From: Nocardioides marmorisolisilvae
Lineage (GTDB): Bacteria > Actinomycetota > Actinomycetes > Propionibacteriales > Nocardioidaceae
Direction: 5' to 3'
Assembly: GCF_031656915.1 (NCBI RefSeq)
Contig: NZ_CP134227.1
Location: 1,302,001 to 1,366,000 of the forward strand
DNA length: 64,000 nt
Part shown: in pieces, positions 1 to 7,246 of the stretch
Position numbering within the stretch: the stretch's first letter is position 1
Layout of the letters: each line of letters starts with the position of its first letter
The notes under the pieces: generated by a model
Databases searched by the model: none
Seen by the model: only the letters and a program-made list of their open reading frames with translations
Told to the model about the DNA's origin: nothing
Program-made: the position numbers and the translations under genes

Positions 1-744
1 ATCGCTGCCCTGCTCGCCGCCACGCTCCTCCCCGGCAGCGCCATCGCCGAGGCACCCGGCCCGATCCACGCCGGCAACACCTACGGGTGGTACCGCAGCG
101 GTGTCACGCGCTACGAGTTCCACGGCCACAAGAAGCGCTTCTGGCACGTCTCCGGCCGGGGCACGGTGCGCAACCAGCACGGGATGCTCACCTTGAACAC
201 CGCCAGGCGAGGCAGCGTCAGCGCCACCCTGGCCAGGGCCGGACACCGCACCGGCAGGTGGGAGATCCGGCTCCGCTCACGTCGGTACGGCAGCGGGCAC
301 ACCAACTACCGCGTGGTCACCCAGCTGATCCCTGCAGGGACGCACAAGCAGCACTGCGGCGGGCGCAACATCGGACTCGAGGACTACCGACTCGGCACCA
401 GCCGCACCCGCTTCTACATCCACACGCTTCCTGACAACACCTTCCGGGCGCGCAAGGGCATGCGGCTGCACAACGACCAATGGCACACCTTCGCGGTCGA
501 GGTCACCCGGCACCACATCTCCTGGTTCGTCGACGCGCACGTGGTGCGCACGGAGCGTCGCTCGGCCGCGTTGTCCGGCGTACCCCTCACCGTGCGGTTC
601 ACCATGCGGGCCACGCCACACGCACGGATGAACCGGAGCCGGATGCAGATGGACTGGCTGCGCTACTGGACCGACCGCTACCCCAGCACCAAGTCGATCC
701 GCGCTCCGCGCACGCACCGGTCCACGTTCAACCAGGCCTGCTGA
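1..744 (+). CDS. secreted GH16/concanavalin-like fold protein, copy 1 (5' end cut by window)
   Basis: The frame is open from base 1, so the start codon and the front of the signal peptide lie outside the window. 247 residues are visible. The first 16 or so are hydrophobic and end in SAIA, the tail of a Sec signal, so the protein is probably exported. It is a clear paralog of the next gene, with the same blocks in the same order: HAGNTYGWYRSGVTRYEF, GRWEIRLRSRR, NDQWHTFAVEV, HHISWFVDAHVV and a terminal Cys. GRWE followed by WHTFAVEV and ISWFVD is the beta-sandwich pattern of family 16 glycoside hydrolases. The GH16 catalytic signature ExDxxE is not present; the matching place reads RNIGLE. I infer a non-catalytic carbohydrate-binding or wall-associated role. 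Two cysteines (HCGG and the last residue) could form a disulfide. Confidence 0.7.
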   Translation: MAALLAATLLPGSAIAEAPGPIHAGNTYGWYRSGVTRYEFHGHKKRFWHVSGRGTVRNQHGMLTLNTARRGSVSATLARAGHRTGRWEIRLRSRRYGSGHTNYRVVTQLIPAGTHKQHCGGRNIGLEDYRLGTSRTRFYIHTLPDNTFRARKGMRLHNDQWHTFAVEVTRHHISWFVDAHVVRTERRSAALSGVPLTVRFTMRATPHARMNRSRMQMDWLRYWTDRYPSTKSIRAPRTHRSTFNQAC

Positions 745-746
745 CC

Positions 747-799
747 CGGTACGCCGAGTTGGTCGATCGGGTCACGGCAGGCGAGCTCGCCGCGTACCG
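747..799. terminator. inverted repeat between the two GH16-like paralogs
   Basis: CGGTACGC at 747-754 pairs with GCGTACCG at 792-799. The loop holds a perfect 12-bp palindrome, GGCGAGCTCGCC, at 780-791. The structure starts 3 bases after the stop of copy 1 and ends 9 bases before the start of copy 2, which fits a terminator or attenuator between the tandem genes. There is no T-run, as is common in actinobacteria. Confidence 0.4.
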
Positions 800-808
800 T
801 CAGATCCC

Positions 809-1597
809 GTGCACGCACGCCGACTCCTCGCGCTCCTGACGTGCGCAGCCGCCGCCCTGGTGCCTGCGACGATGCTTCCCGGTGTTGCGCGCGCTGGCGA
901 TGACGTACCCGGACCCGTCCACGCCGGAAACACCTTCGGGTGGTACCGCAGCGGCGTCACCCGCTATGAGTTCCACGGCACGATGTCGAGCTACTGGGAC
1001 GTCACCGGCGACGGCGTGGTCCAGGACCAGCACGGGATGCTGACCCTCAACACGACGGACACCGGCAGCGAGAGCGCGACGCTGGCCCAACGCGGTCACC
1101 GCCAAGGGCGCTGGGAGGTCCGACTGCGCTCGCGGCGCTTCGAGACCGGCCACGCCAACTATCGCGTGCTGACCGAGCTCGTCCCGGCCGGGGCCCAGGA
1201 CCAGCACTGCGGTGGCCTCAACGTCGCGCTGGAGCGCTACCGGATCGGCGGCGACCGCGCGAGGTTCTCCATCCGAACGCTGCCCGACAACAGCTTCAAC
1301 GCCCGGCTGCCGATGGAGTTGCACAACGACCAGTGGCACACCTACGCCGTCGAGGTCGGCCCGGACCACATCTCCTGGTTCGTGGACGCCGCCGTGGTGC
1401 GCACCGAGCGGCGCCCGGCCGCGCTGTCCGGCGTGCCGCTGACCGTGCGGTTCACCATGGAGGCGGTACCGGGCGCACAGATGAACCGGAGCCGGATGCA
1501 GCTGGACTGGCTGCGGCACTGGACCTACCGCTATCCGAGCACCAAGCCGATCACCGCACCGCAGACGCACCAGGCGGTCTTTGCCAGCGCGTGTTGA
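809..1597 (+). CDS. secreted GH16/concanavalin-like fold protein, copy 2
   Basis: 262 residues from a GTG start. Residues 1-29 form a Sec signal peptide (MHARR, then a hydrophobic run ending PGVARA), so the product is exported. The rest matches copy 1 nearly block for block: GWYRSGVTRYEF at about 44-55, GRWEVRLRSRR at 100-110, NDQWHTYAVEV at 173-183, ISWFVDAAVV at 188-197. This is the GH16-like jelly-roll pattern. The segment that should carry the nucleophile and acid/base (ExDxxE) reads LNVALE at 137-142: only the last Glu is kept, so the usual retaining mechanism should not work. Cys134 and the C-terminal Cys262 are shared with copy 1 and may be disulfide-bonded. No clear Shine-Dalgarno sequence precedes the GTG; the gene may depend on coupling or on an intergenic promoter. 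Function unknown; glycan binding is an inference. Confidence 0.72.
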   Translation: MHARRLLALLTCAAAALVPATMLPGVARAGDDVPGPVHAGNTFGWYRSGVTRYEFHGTMSSYWDVTGDGVVQDQHGMLTLNTTDTGSESATLAQRGHRQGRWEVRLRSRRFETGHANYRVLTELVPAGAQDQHCGGLNVALERYRIGGDRARFSIRTLPDNSFNARLPMELHNDQWHTYAVEVGPDHISWFVDAAVVRTERRPAALSGVPLTVRFTMEAVPGAQMNRSRMQLDWLRHWTYRYPSTKPITAPQTHQAVFASAC

Positions 1598-1611
1598 CGT
1601 TCTCCACAGAT

Positions 1612-1627
1612 TCGAAAATACGTTTGC
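1612..1627 (+). promoter_or_regulatory. degenerate SOS-box-like site upstream of the HNH pseudogene
   Basis: TCGAAAATACGTTTGC matches the actinobacterial LexA consensus TCGAAC-N4-GTTCGA at 9 of 12 fixed positions. It lies about 30 bases before the start of a 13E12-type gene, a family known to be LexA-controlled in M. tuberculosis. A further nested repeat follows: ATTCGA (1610-1615) with TCGAAT (1647-1652), and GATCA with TGATC inside it. Confidence 0.35.
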
Positions 1628-1657
1628 CTCGCTGATCATTTCTTGATCGAATGGGGT

Positions 1658-2938
1658 ATGGCGGATCTCGGGCCTCTGGAAGACCTCTCGGGGAGCGACC
1701 TCCTCGCCGAGGTCGCGGTGCTGCACCGAGCCCGCGAGGAGGCCGGCGTGCGGATCCTGCGGGGCGCCGCCGAGTTCGCCTTCGCGAACGGGCCGGAGCG
1801 GTTCGACCCCCGGCTGCGCATCGACGGCGATGAGCGGTTGGTCCGGGTCGGCGGCGAGGGCACACCTGAGGTGGCGGAGTTCGGCCCGGCTGAGCTCGCA
1901 GTCAGGCTCCAGCGCTCGCCGTACGCCGGTCGTCTGCTGATCGCCGACGCCCTCGACCTCCAGTTCCGGCTGCCCCGTCTGTGGGAGCGCGTCGAGCGCC
2001 TCGAGGTCCGTGAGAGCTATGCGCGGATGGTGGCCCGGAAGACCCGCGCCCTCACGCGCGAGCAGGCCGGCTGCGTGGACCGCCGCGTGCACGCGTACGC
2101 CGACGTCGACGCTGCGATCCGGGCCGCTGACCGAGCCGCTGCGCGAGCCCGTGAGGAGGAGGCCGGCCGTCGACAGTTCGCCAAGCCGACCCGGGAGTCT
2201 GCCGACGGCATGCACGGCTTCTACGTCCGCGCCGGGATCGCGGTCATCACCCGTCTCGAGGCCACAGTCGCCCGCCTGGCCGCCGTGCTCGGCGATCTGG
2301 GCCATCAGGGCAACGAGGACGAGCGCCGCGTCCTCGCCGTCCTGCTGATGGCTCATCCTGCCGAGGCCGTGCAGGTGCTCGCCCGGCACGCTCGAGGACG
2401 CAGGGATGACGCGGACGCGCTGGACACCAGCAAGCTGCTCCCGACCGTGTGGTTGTTCGTCCACCTCGCTGTCGACCCGCGCAGCGGTCGGACCGGTGAC
2501 GTCGCACGCGTCGAGAGCCACGGCCCGCTCACTCCCGACTGGATCCGTAGCCAGCTCGGCGACCGGGCACGGTTCAAGATCACTCCGGTCCTCGACCCGC
2601 TCGGCCAGGCACCCGTCGACGCCTACGAGATCCCCGACCGGCACCGGTAGGCGGTGCACGTGCTCAGCCCGACCGACGTGTTCCCGTACGCCACCAACAC
2701 CAGCCGGACGAAGCAGATCGACCACACCGACGCGTTCCGGCACGGACCGAGCGGTCCGCCGGGGCAGAGTCGGATCGGCAACTACGGCCCGATGACCGCT
2801 TTCCACCACCGCCTGAAGACCCACGCGGGATAGCAATTGAAGCAGCCGTTCCCCGGCGTCTTCATCTGGCGGGACCCACACGGCCAGATGTGGCTGGTGG
2901 ACTGCACCGGCACCCGCGCCCTGAGCGACACCGGCTGA
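1658..2938 (+). pseudogene. DUF222/13E12-family HNH endonuclease, broken by two in-frame amber codons
   Basis: The frame from ATG 1658 (or TTG 1643) encodes a DUF222 domain of about 330 residues, rich in Ala, Arg and Glu, ending YEIPDRHR at an in-frame TAG (2648-2650). The same frame then continues without any shift: AVHVLSPTDVFPYATNT, then QIDHTDAFRHG, then IGNYGPMTAFHHRLKTHAG. These are the HNH nuclease motifs (His of DHT, Asn of GNY, His of HHRLKTH). A second TAG follows at 2831-2833, where the family normally has Trp (G-W-Q), so TGG has become TAG. After it comes KQPFPGVFIWRDPHG, the family C-terminus, to TGA at 2938. Both lesions are point nonsense changes with no indel, so decay looks recent. 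As it stands the product would be a nuclease-free DUF222 protein. Related intact genes are multicopy in actinobacterial genomes. Confidence 0.85.
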
Positions 2939-2961
2939 CGGCCGAGACTGTCAGCTCCGGG

Positions 2962-3321
2962 TCAGTGCCGATCTACACCGTGCGGGAAGCGGTGCACCTC
3001 CTGTGGCCAGCCGACGGCCACCGCGATCCTGCCCGCCCAGTACCGAGCCGCGGCCTCATCGGCCACGTCGACCACCGCGAAGCCGCCGAGGTGCTCCTTG
3101 GTCTCGACGTACGGGCCGTCGGTGAAGACCGGCGTCCCGCTACTTGGATCGACGCTGCACACCACCGTCGAGCCGTCCAGGCCGCCGTCGCTGAACACGA
3201 AGACGCCCGCGCTGGTCATCTCCTCGATCAGGGCCCGAGCAGCCGCTCCTCGCTCGCGCACGTCCTCCACCGTTAGCTCGGGCACCCACTCGTCGTTGAA
3301 TGCGATCAGGTACAGCGCCAT
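2962..3321 (-). CDS. YciI/DGPF-domain protein
   Basis: 119 residues; ATG preceded by GGAGGA at good spacing. It is a single ferredoxin-like YCII-related domain: MALYLIAFNDEW at the N-terminus, then FTDGPYVETKEHLGGF at about 66-81, the DGPF-type signature with a conserved Glu and Lys, and GRIAVAVGWPQEVHRFP near the end. Actinobacteria carry many copies, often beside ECF sigma factors, but none is seen here. The GRI-A-A motif is typical of the PCGI-like subgroup. The biochemical role is unknown; some relatives are dehydratase- or peroxidase-like. It stands alone, facing the HNH pseudogene tail-to-tail, with the insertion sequence just upstream. Confidence 0.8.
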   Translation of the reverse strand: MALYLIAFNDEWVPELTVEDVRERGAAARALIEEMTSAGVFVFSDGGLDGSTVVCSVDPSSGTPVFTDGPYVETKEHLGGFAVVDVADEAAARYWAGRIAVAVGWPQEVHRFPHGVDRH

Positions 3322-3441
3322 CTCGATGTCCTCCGTTCACGGCGCGGCCCCGGCGGCCGCCCCTCACCTACTCCACGAACGCACCTGCGCCGATACGACA
3401 TCCGACCGAACCGAGTGTTCTCGCTCGGCGCTCCGGTCGGG

Positions 3442-3446
3442 CTCAG
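3442..3446. repeat. target-site duplication, left copy (CTCAG)
   Basis: CTCAG directly precedes the left end of the insertion sequence and recurs right after its right end. Five base pairs is what ISEcp1, also in the IS1380 family, produces. Confidence 0.7.
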
Positions 3447-3489
3447 CCTGAATCCACCGGTCTGTTGAGGGCTCCGCGGCGCGTCTGAA

Positions 3490-3566
3490 CCAAGAGGGTG
3501 CTCTTGACCTGCACGATCACGGTTACCACGCCGATGAACGTTCAGAGTCAAGGAGCACCCTCTTGG
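3490..3566 (+). promoter_or_regulatory. hairpin that hides the transposase ribosome binding site
   Basis: The arm at 3490-3508 (CCAAGAGGGTGCTCTTGAC) is complementary to 3547-3566 with one bulged base, leaving a 38-base loop. The right arm contains the Shine-Dalgarno AAGGAG (3550-3555) and the start codon TTG/GTG (3563-3568). Any transcript that enters from outside the element would fold and block translation; a transcript starting inside the loop or right arm would not. IS10 and IS50 are known to limit expression from outside promoters in a similar way. Confidence 0.65.
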
Positions 3567-4924
3567 TGTCGAAGTCTTGCACGCTCGATCGTGTTGATGT
3601 CCGTGCTGATGATGAGAACGGCGTGTCTGATGCCGGGTTGCTGATTGCGGCCACGCTGGGGCAGCGACTTGGCCTGCCTGGGTTGTTGCGCGAGCGGGTC
3701 ACGGTGCCCGGAAGCGTGGGCGCCAATGCTGATGAGAAATGCCTGACCGTGATCCACTCCCTGCTCGCCGGCGCAGACTGCATCGACGACCTCGACGCGC
3801 TGCGTGCCGGGTCGACCGGTGCGGTGCTGGGTCATCGGGTCGCGGCGCCCTCGACGGTGGGTTCGTTCCTACGTGCCTTCGGGTTCAACCACGCCCGCCA
3901 ACTCGACGCCGTCTCACGTGAGCTGCTCGCCCGATCGGTCACGGCCGGGGCGCATCGCGGCATCGCTGAATCGGTCACCGTCGATATCGACTCGACGCTG
4001 TGTGAGACCTACGGACTGGGCAAGGACGGCGCCAGGGAGGTGATGCGCACCGGCCGCCGCGGCTATCACCCGCTGCTGGCGGTCATCGCCGGCACCGGCG
4101 ACGTCGCTCACGCCCGGCTGCGCCGAGGTCGGTCCAACGACGCCACCGCGGCGCCGGTGTTCATCAAGGAGACCATCTCTCGGCTGCGCGGTGCTGGCGC
4201 AGCCGGGGAGGTCGTGCTCCGCGCCGACTCCGGGTTCTACATGCACGGCGTGGTGGCGGCCTGCCGGGCCGCTGACGTCCGATTCTCGGTGACTGCTCGG
4301 ATGATCGGAGGGCTGCGCGGCGCGATCGAAGCGATCCCCGAGCAGGCCTGGACGCCGATCGACTACTTCCTGCCCGGTGCCGGGGTCGCCGAGATCAGCT
4401 GGACACCCTTCACCCAAGACGAGCGCGGCCACGACCGGACCGATGCGGTCCCGGTGCGGCTAATCGTGCGCCGCACCCCGCCCACCGACGCACTGGCCAG
4501 AAACCGCGGCCAGGACCCGCTGTTCCCGGTCTTCGACTACCACCCGATCATCACCGACCGGCCCGGCGACCTGGTCGAGGTCGAGGCCGACCACCGTCGC
4601 CACGCCGAAGTTGAGCTGACCATCCGGGACCTCAAATACGACATGGGCATGAGCCACTTCCCGACCAAGAGCTTCGGTGGCAACGCCGCGTGGCTGATCC
4701 TGAACACCATCGCCCACAACCTCACCCGTTGGACCGCCCGGCTCGGCTTGGAGCTGGGGCATGTGATGACCAAGAAGATCCGCCGACGCATCTACAACGT
4801 CGCCGGCCGCCTGGTCCGCACCGGGCGACGCGTGATCCTGCGCCTTCCTCGCCGGTGGCCCTGGGCCGGCCAGATCACCGCCGCCCTCGAACGACTCCGA
4901 GCCATCCCGGCCGCCAGCGGCTGA
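3563..4924 (+). CDS. IS1380-family transposase
   Basis: 453 residues, a usual length for the family. It is a DDE/RNase H-like recombinase acting on the ends of its own element. Catalytic residues are visible: the first Asp in SVTVDIDST (D141 or D143), the second in LRADSGF (D222), and the Glu in VELTIRDLK (E351), which fits the E-x-x-I-x-x-L-K pattern of IS1380. The beta-strand insertion between the second Asp and the Glu (residues about 230-345) is typical. The basic C-terminus (TKKIRRRIYNVAGRLVRTGRR) probably contacts DNA. The start is TTG 3563, 7 bases after AAGGAG, or GTG 3566. No frameshift or stop interrupts it. Confidence 0.92.
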   Translation: MVSKSCTLDRVDVRADDENGVSDAGLLIAATLGQRLGLPGLLRERVTVPGSVGANADEKCLTVIHSLLAGADCIDDLDALRAGSTGAVLGHRVAAPSTVGSFLRAFGFNHARQLDAVSRELLARSVTAGAHRGIAESVTVDIDSTLCETYGLGKDGAREVMRTGRRGYHPLLAVIAGTGDVAHARLRRGRSNDATAAPVFIKETISRLRGAGAAGEVVLRADSGFYMHGVVAACRAADVRFSVTARMIGGLRGAIEAIPEQAWTPIDYFLPGAGVAEISWTPFTQDERGHDRTDAVPVRLIVRRTPPTDALARNRGQDPLFPVFDYHPIITDRPGDLVEVEADHRRHAEVELTIRDLKYDMGMSHFPTKSFGGNAAWLILNTIAHNLTRWTARLGLELGHVMTKKIRRRIYNVAGRLVRTGRRVILRLPRRWPWAGQITAALERLRAIPAASG

Positions 4925-5069
4925 CCAGAGCGAAACCGCCCCGACGACCCGAGGAACAGGAGAAGCCGGCAGACCGGCAGGACAACCGCGCCCTCAACAC
5001 CAACTACGACGACAGCCTGCCGATTCAGCACACGAAAGCTGAATCCGCATCCCCATCGGTGGATTCAGG

Positions 5070-5074
5070 CTCAG
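5070..5074. repeat. target-site duplication, right copy (CTCAG)
   Basis: Second copy of the 5-bp duplication. On the minus strand it contains the TGA stop of the 39-residue gene that starts at 5190. Confidence 0.7.
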
Positions 5075-5190
5075 TCCACCAGCACGACGACGAACACCAC
5101 GACGAAGAGCAGCACGGGGCCGGCGATCATCCAGAACTCCGGCGACCTGAGCCGGTCGCCCCAGCGGGGCCGCTGCACGTTGTCCTCCAT
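5071..5190 (-). CDS. 39-residue single-pass membrane microprotein
   Basis: ATG 5188-5190 to TGA 5071-5073. The product starts MEDNVQRPRWGDRLRSPEF and ends with one hydrophobic helix of about 17 residues (FWMIAGPVLLFVVVFVVVLV) and a final Asp. A basic N-terminal face before a short helix suggests an inner-membrane protein with its N-terminus in the cytoplasm. A longer version from an upstream in-frame start near 5268 is possible but less compact. The insertion sequence ends immediately behind the stop codon. CCTGAG-AGCC-CTCAGG (5205-5220) forms a small hairpin upstream. Function unknown. Confidence 0.5.
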   Translation of the reverse strand: MEDNVQRPRWGDRLRSPEFWMIAGPVLLFVVVFVVVLVD

Positions 5191-5276
5191 GGGTCCATCG
5201 TGCACCTGAGAGCCCTCAGGGTCATCGGCGGGCTCGTCTGACCTTGCTGGAGGCAAACGACCCACCACAGACAGAA

Positions 5277-5304
5277 GGCAGGACCCGATTTCTTGGGCCC
5301 TGCC
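5277..5304 (-). terminator. hairpin downstream of tRNA-Ala
   Basis: GGCAGGACCC (5277-5286) pairs with GGGCCCTGCC (5295-5304) with one mismatch and an 8-base loop. It begins 15 bases after the 3' end of the tRNA on the minus strand and is followed by TTCTGTCTG, a partly T-rich stretch. Confidence 0.5.
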
Positions 5305-5318
5305 GGTCCATCACAAAG

Positions 5319-5391
5319 TGGAGCTGAGGGGATTCGAACCCCTGACCCCTTGCATGCCATGCAAGTGCGCTACCAACTGCGCCACAGCCCC
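5319..5391 (-). tRNA. tRNA-Ala (anticodon GGC)
   Basis: 73 nt fold into a standard cloverleaf: acceptor GGGGCTG with CAGCTCC, anticodon stem CTTGC/GCAAG around loop ATGGCAT (anticodon GGC), and T-loop TTCGAAT. The third acceptor pair is G3:U70, the main identity element for alanyl-tRNA synthetase, which confirms the call. No CCA is encoded. Confidence 0.95.
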
Positions 5392-5421
5392 ATCGCCCTC
5401 GCCGGGGCAACGCCGAGGATC

Positions 5422-6081
5422 TTATCGAACGGGAGCATCGGTTGCGAAATCGGGACCGTGGGTGGCCGGGTGCGCGGTCTCGTTGTACGACGCAAGCCTG
5501 AGACCGCGGCCGTCGTCGGCCTCCTCCAGGACGCTCCAACCGCAGTTGTCCATCCCACGGAGAGCCGTGTCGGCCGACGCAGGCCATCCGAGCAGGGCGC
5601 ACAGCGAGACCTTCAGGCAGGCGCCATGCGCCACCACGACCGAGCATCGGCCCGCTGCGGTGGCGGCAAGGATCTCCCGGAGCGCGGGAACCATCCGGTC
5701 GACGACCTGCTCCGTCGTCTCCGCGCCGGGGACGTGACCGGTGACGTGACCGGCCCGCCAGGCGACGTACTCACGGGGGAACCGCTCGGCGAACTCCGCG
5801 CCGGTCAGCCCGGCCCGCTCCCCCACGCTGAACTCGCGCAGCCGCGGGTCGAGGCGCGCGGTCAGGTCGGTGGCCGACTCGACGTACGCCGCCGTCTCCC
5901 GTGCTCGGGCCAGGTCGCTGGACCAGAGCGCAGTGGGCTGCATGGCCGCGACGTACGGCGCCATCGTCGCCGCCTGGGCGCGACCGGTTTCATCGAGGCA
6001 TACGTCGGTGTGCCCCTGGGCCCGGCCCTCGAGGTTCCAGGCGGTCTGACCGTGCCGGACCAGCACCAGCCGACGGCTCAC
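5422..6081 (-). CDS. histidine phosphatase / phosphoglycerate mutase-like protein
   Basis: 220 residues, GTG start overlapping the rsfS stop by 4 nt (GTGA). The phosphohistidine motif is near the start (LVLVRHGQTAWN, RHG at about 9-11). The second catalytic block is REFSVGERAGL, and the second His is in SVVVAHGACLK at about 155. This is the branch-1 histidine phosphatase fold. The M. tuberculosis gene in the same place (Rv2419c, gpgP-like) was reported to be a glucosyl-3-phosphoglycerate phosphatase, so the name phosphoglycerate mutase may not describe the substrate. The tight link to rsfS and nadD is conserved across actinobacteria. The substrate here is inferred. Confidence 0.85.
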   Translation of the reverse strand: MSRRLVLVRHGQTAWNLEGRAQGHTDVCLDETGRAQAATMAPYVAAMQPTALWSSDLARARETAAYVESATDLTARLDPRLREFSVGERAGLTGAEFAERFPREYVAWRAGHVTGHVPGAETTEQVVDRMVPALREILAATAAGRCSVVVAHGACLKVSLCALLGWPASADTALRGMDNCGWSVLEEADDGRGLRLASYNETAHPATHGPDFATDAPVR

Positions 6082-6452
6082 CGGGATGAGGACGTGACGT
6101 CTGCCGGCAGCTCGATCAGCGGGCAGTCGCGCCACAGCCGCTCGAGGGCATAGAACTGCCGCTCCTCGGTGTGCTGGACGTGCACCACGATCTCCGCGTA
6201 GTCGATGAGCACCCAGCGGCCGTCCCGCTCGCCCTCGCGACGCAACGGCTGGACGCCGATCTCCCGCAGCCGGTCCTCGATCTCGTCCACGATCGAACGC
6301 ACCTGCCGGTCGTTGCCGGCCGAGCAGAGCAGGAAGGCATCGGTGATCACCAGCTGCTCGGAGACGTCGAAGGCGACGATGTCCTCGGCCAGCTTGTCGG
6401 AGGCGGCCCGAGCCGCGGCGTGCACGAGCTCGCGCGCGTGGTCGGTGATCAT
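6078..6452 (-). CDS. rsfS: ribosome silencing factor RsfS
   Basis: 124 residues, the RsfS/DUF143 fold. Seen: [19 protein letters not shown] near residues 26-44, [17 protein letters not shown], the block [19 protein letters not shown], and [23 protein letters not shown]. RsfS binds ribosomal protein L14 and keeps free 50S subunits from joining 30S when nutrients are short. ATG 6452 overlaps the nadD stop (ATGA), so translation is coupled to nadD. Longer upstream frames would run into nadD and are rejected. Confidence 0.95.
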   Translation of the reverse strand: MITDHARELVHAAARAASDKLAEDIVAFDVSEQLVITDAFLLCSAGNDRQVRSIVDEIEDRLREIGVQPLRREGERDGRWVLIDYAEIVVHVQHTEERQFYALERLWRDCPLIELPADVTSSSR

Positions 6453-7063
6453 GACCGGGTCCCGGAGTAGAGGTCGTACTTGGCGATGTACTGCACCACG
6501 CCGTCGGGGACGAGGTACCAGACCGGCTCCCCCTTCGCCCGGCGGGCACGACACTCGGTCGAGCTGATCGCCAGAGCCGGAATCTCCAGCAAGGTCACCC
6601 GGTCGGGGGGGATGTCGCCGAGGTCGTTCTCGTCCATCTGGTAGCCCGGTCGGGTGCAGCCGACGAAGTGCGCCAGCGCGAACAGCTCGTCCGCATCGCG
6701 CCAGGTGAAGATCTCCGTCAGGGCATCCGCACCGGTGATGAAGAAGAGATCGGTGTCCGGCCGCAGGGTGTGCAGGTCGCGCAGCGTGTCGATGGTGTAC
6801 GTCGGGCCGCCGCGGTCGATGTCGACCCGTGACACCGTGAACCGCGGGTTGGACGCGGTGGCGATCACCGTCATCAGGTAGCGGTGCTCGGCGGGCGACA
6901 CCTCTCGGCCGGTCTTCTGCCAGGGCTCACCGGTCGGCACGAAGACGACCTCGTCGAGGTCGAACCACGACTGCACCTCGCTGGCGGCCACGAGGTGTCC
7001 GTGATGGATCGGGTCGAAGGTGCCACCCATCACACCGACCCGGCGTCGGACCCCCTCGGTCAT
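6449..7063 (-). CDS. nadD: nicotinate-nucleotide adenylyltransferase
   Basis: 204 residues. It joins ATP and nicotinate mononucleotide to give deamido-NAD in NAD synthesis. The nucleotidyltransferase signature [12 protein letters not shown] lies near residue 12, followed by [10 protein letters not shown], then [18 protein letters not shown], and the C-terminal [13 protein letters not shown] (the ISST-x-x-R motif). The start [14 protein letters not shown] places the P-loop-like motif at its normal distance; a longer GTG or TTG form would cover the next small gene. It heads the nadD-rsfS-gpm chain. Confidence 0.95.
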   Translation of the reverse strand: MTEGVRRRVGVMGGTFDPIHHGHLVAASEVQSWFDLDEVVFVPTGEPWQKTGREVSPAEHRYLMTVIATASNPRFTVSRVDIDRGGPTYTIDTLRDLHTLRPDTDLFFITGADALTEIFTWRDADELFALAHFVGCTRPGYQMDENDLGDIPPDRVTLLEIPALAISSTECRARRAKGEPVWYLVPDGVVQYIAKYDLYSGTRS

Positions 7064-7071
7064 CGCGCCGC

Positions 7072-7212
7072 TCAGGAGTGCTCGCGTCCCTTGCCGAAGG
7101 CGAGCATGCACAGCAGCGAGAACAGCAAGATGGCCAGCGCGCACGCGCCGATGATCCAAGGGGTCGCCCCGGCGCCCGACTCGGTCTCCAGCGCGATCAT
7201 CAGTGTCGACAT
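7072..7212 (-). CDS. 46-residue single-pass membrane protein
   Basis: ATG 7210-7212, stop 7072-7074, ending 8 bases before nadD. The product begins [13 protein letters not shown], has one transmembrane helix ([20 protein letters not shown]) and ends in a short basic and polar tail, FGKGREHS. Small proteins of this kind occur next to nadD in Nocardioides-like genomes, as far as I recall. They are rarely annotated because of size. Function unknown; the position suggests co-transcription with nadD. Confidence 0.6.
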   Translation of the reverse strand: MSTLMIALETESGAGATPWIIGACALAILLFSLLCMLAFGKGREHS

Positions 7213-7246
7213 GGGCACAGACTATCCGGCCGCGCGACCGGACGGC

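Larger units (their letters stand above)
3447..5069 (+). mobile_element. IS1380-family insertion sequence, complete
   Basis: 1623 bp bounded by imperfect inverted repeats: CCTGAATCCACCG at 3447-3459 and its reverse complement ending at 5069. It is flanked by the direct repeat CTCAG. CCT ends, a length of 1.6 kb and one DDE transposase gene all fit IS1380. The transposase frame is intact, the ends are intact and the target duplication is perfect, so the insertion is probably recent and the element may still move. It sits between the YciI gene and a 39-residue membrane protein gene. The right-hand CTCAG supplies the last bases of that gene's stop codon region, so the insertion left its coding part whole. 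Confidence 0.85.

Noticed and set aside
800-2881. A 693-codon open frame on the minus strand opposite the GH16-like and HNH genes
   Set aside because: It is a GC-rich antisense frame: low complexity, no recognisable domain, and it runs opposite two plus-strand genes whose protein families are clear.
6082-6549. N-terminal extension of the phosphoglycerate mutase gene that would make a 375-residue fusion
   Set aside because: The extension lies out of frame inside rsfS and reads as Arg/Ala-rich nonsense; the GTG at 6081 gives the normal N-terminus right before RHG.
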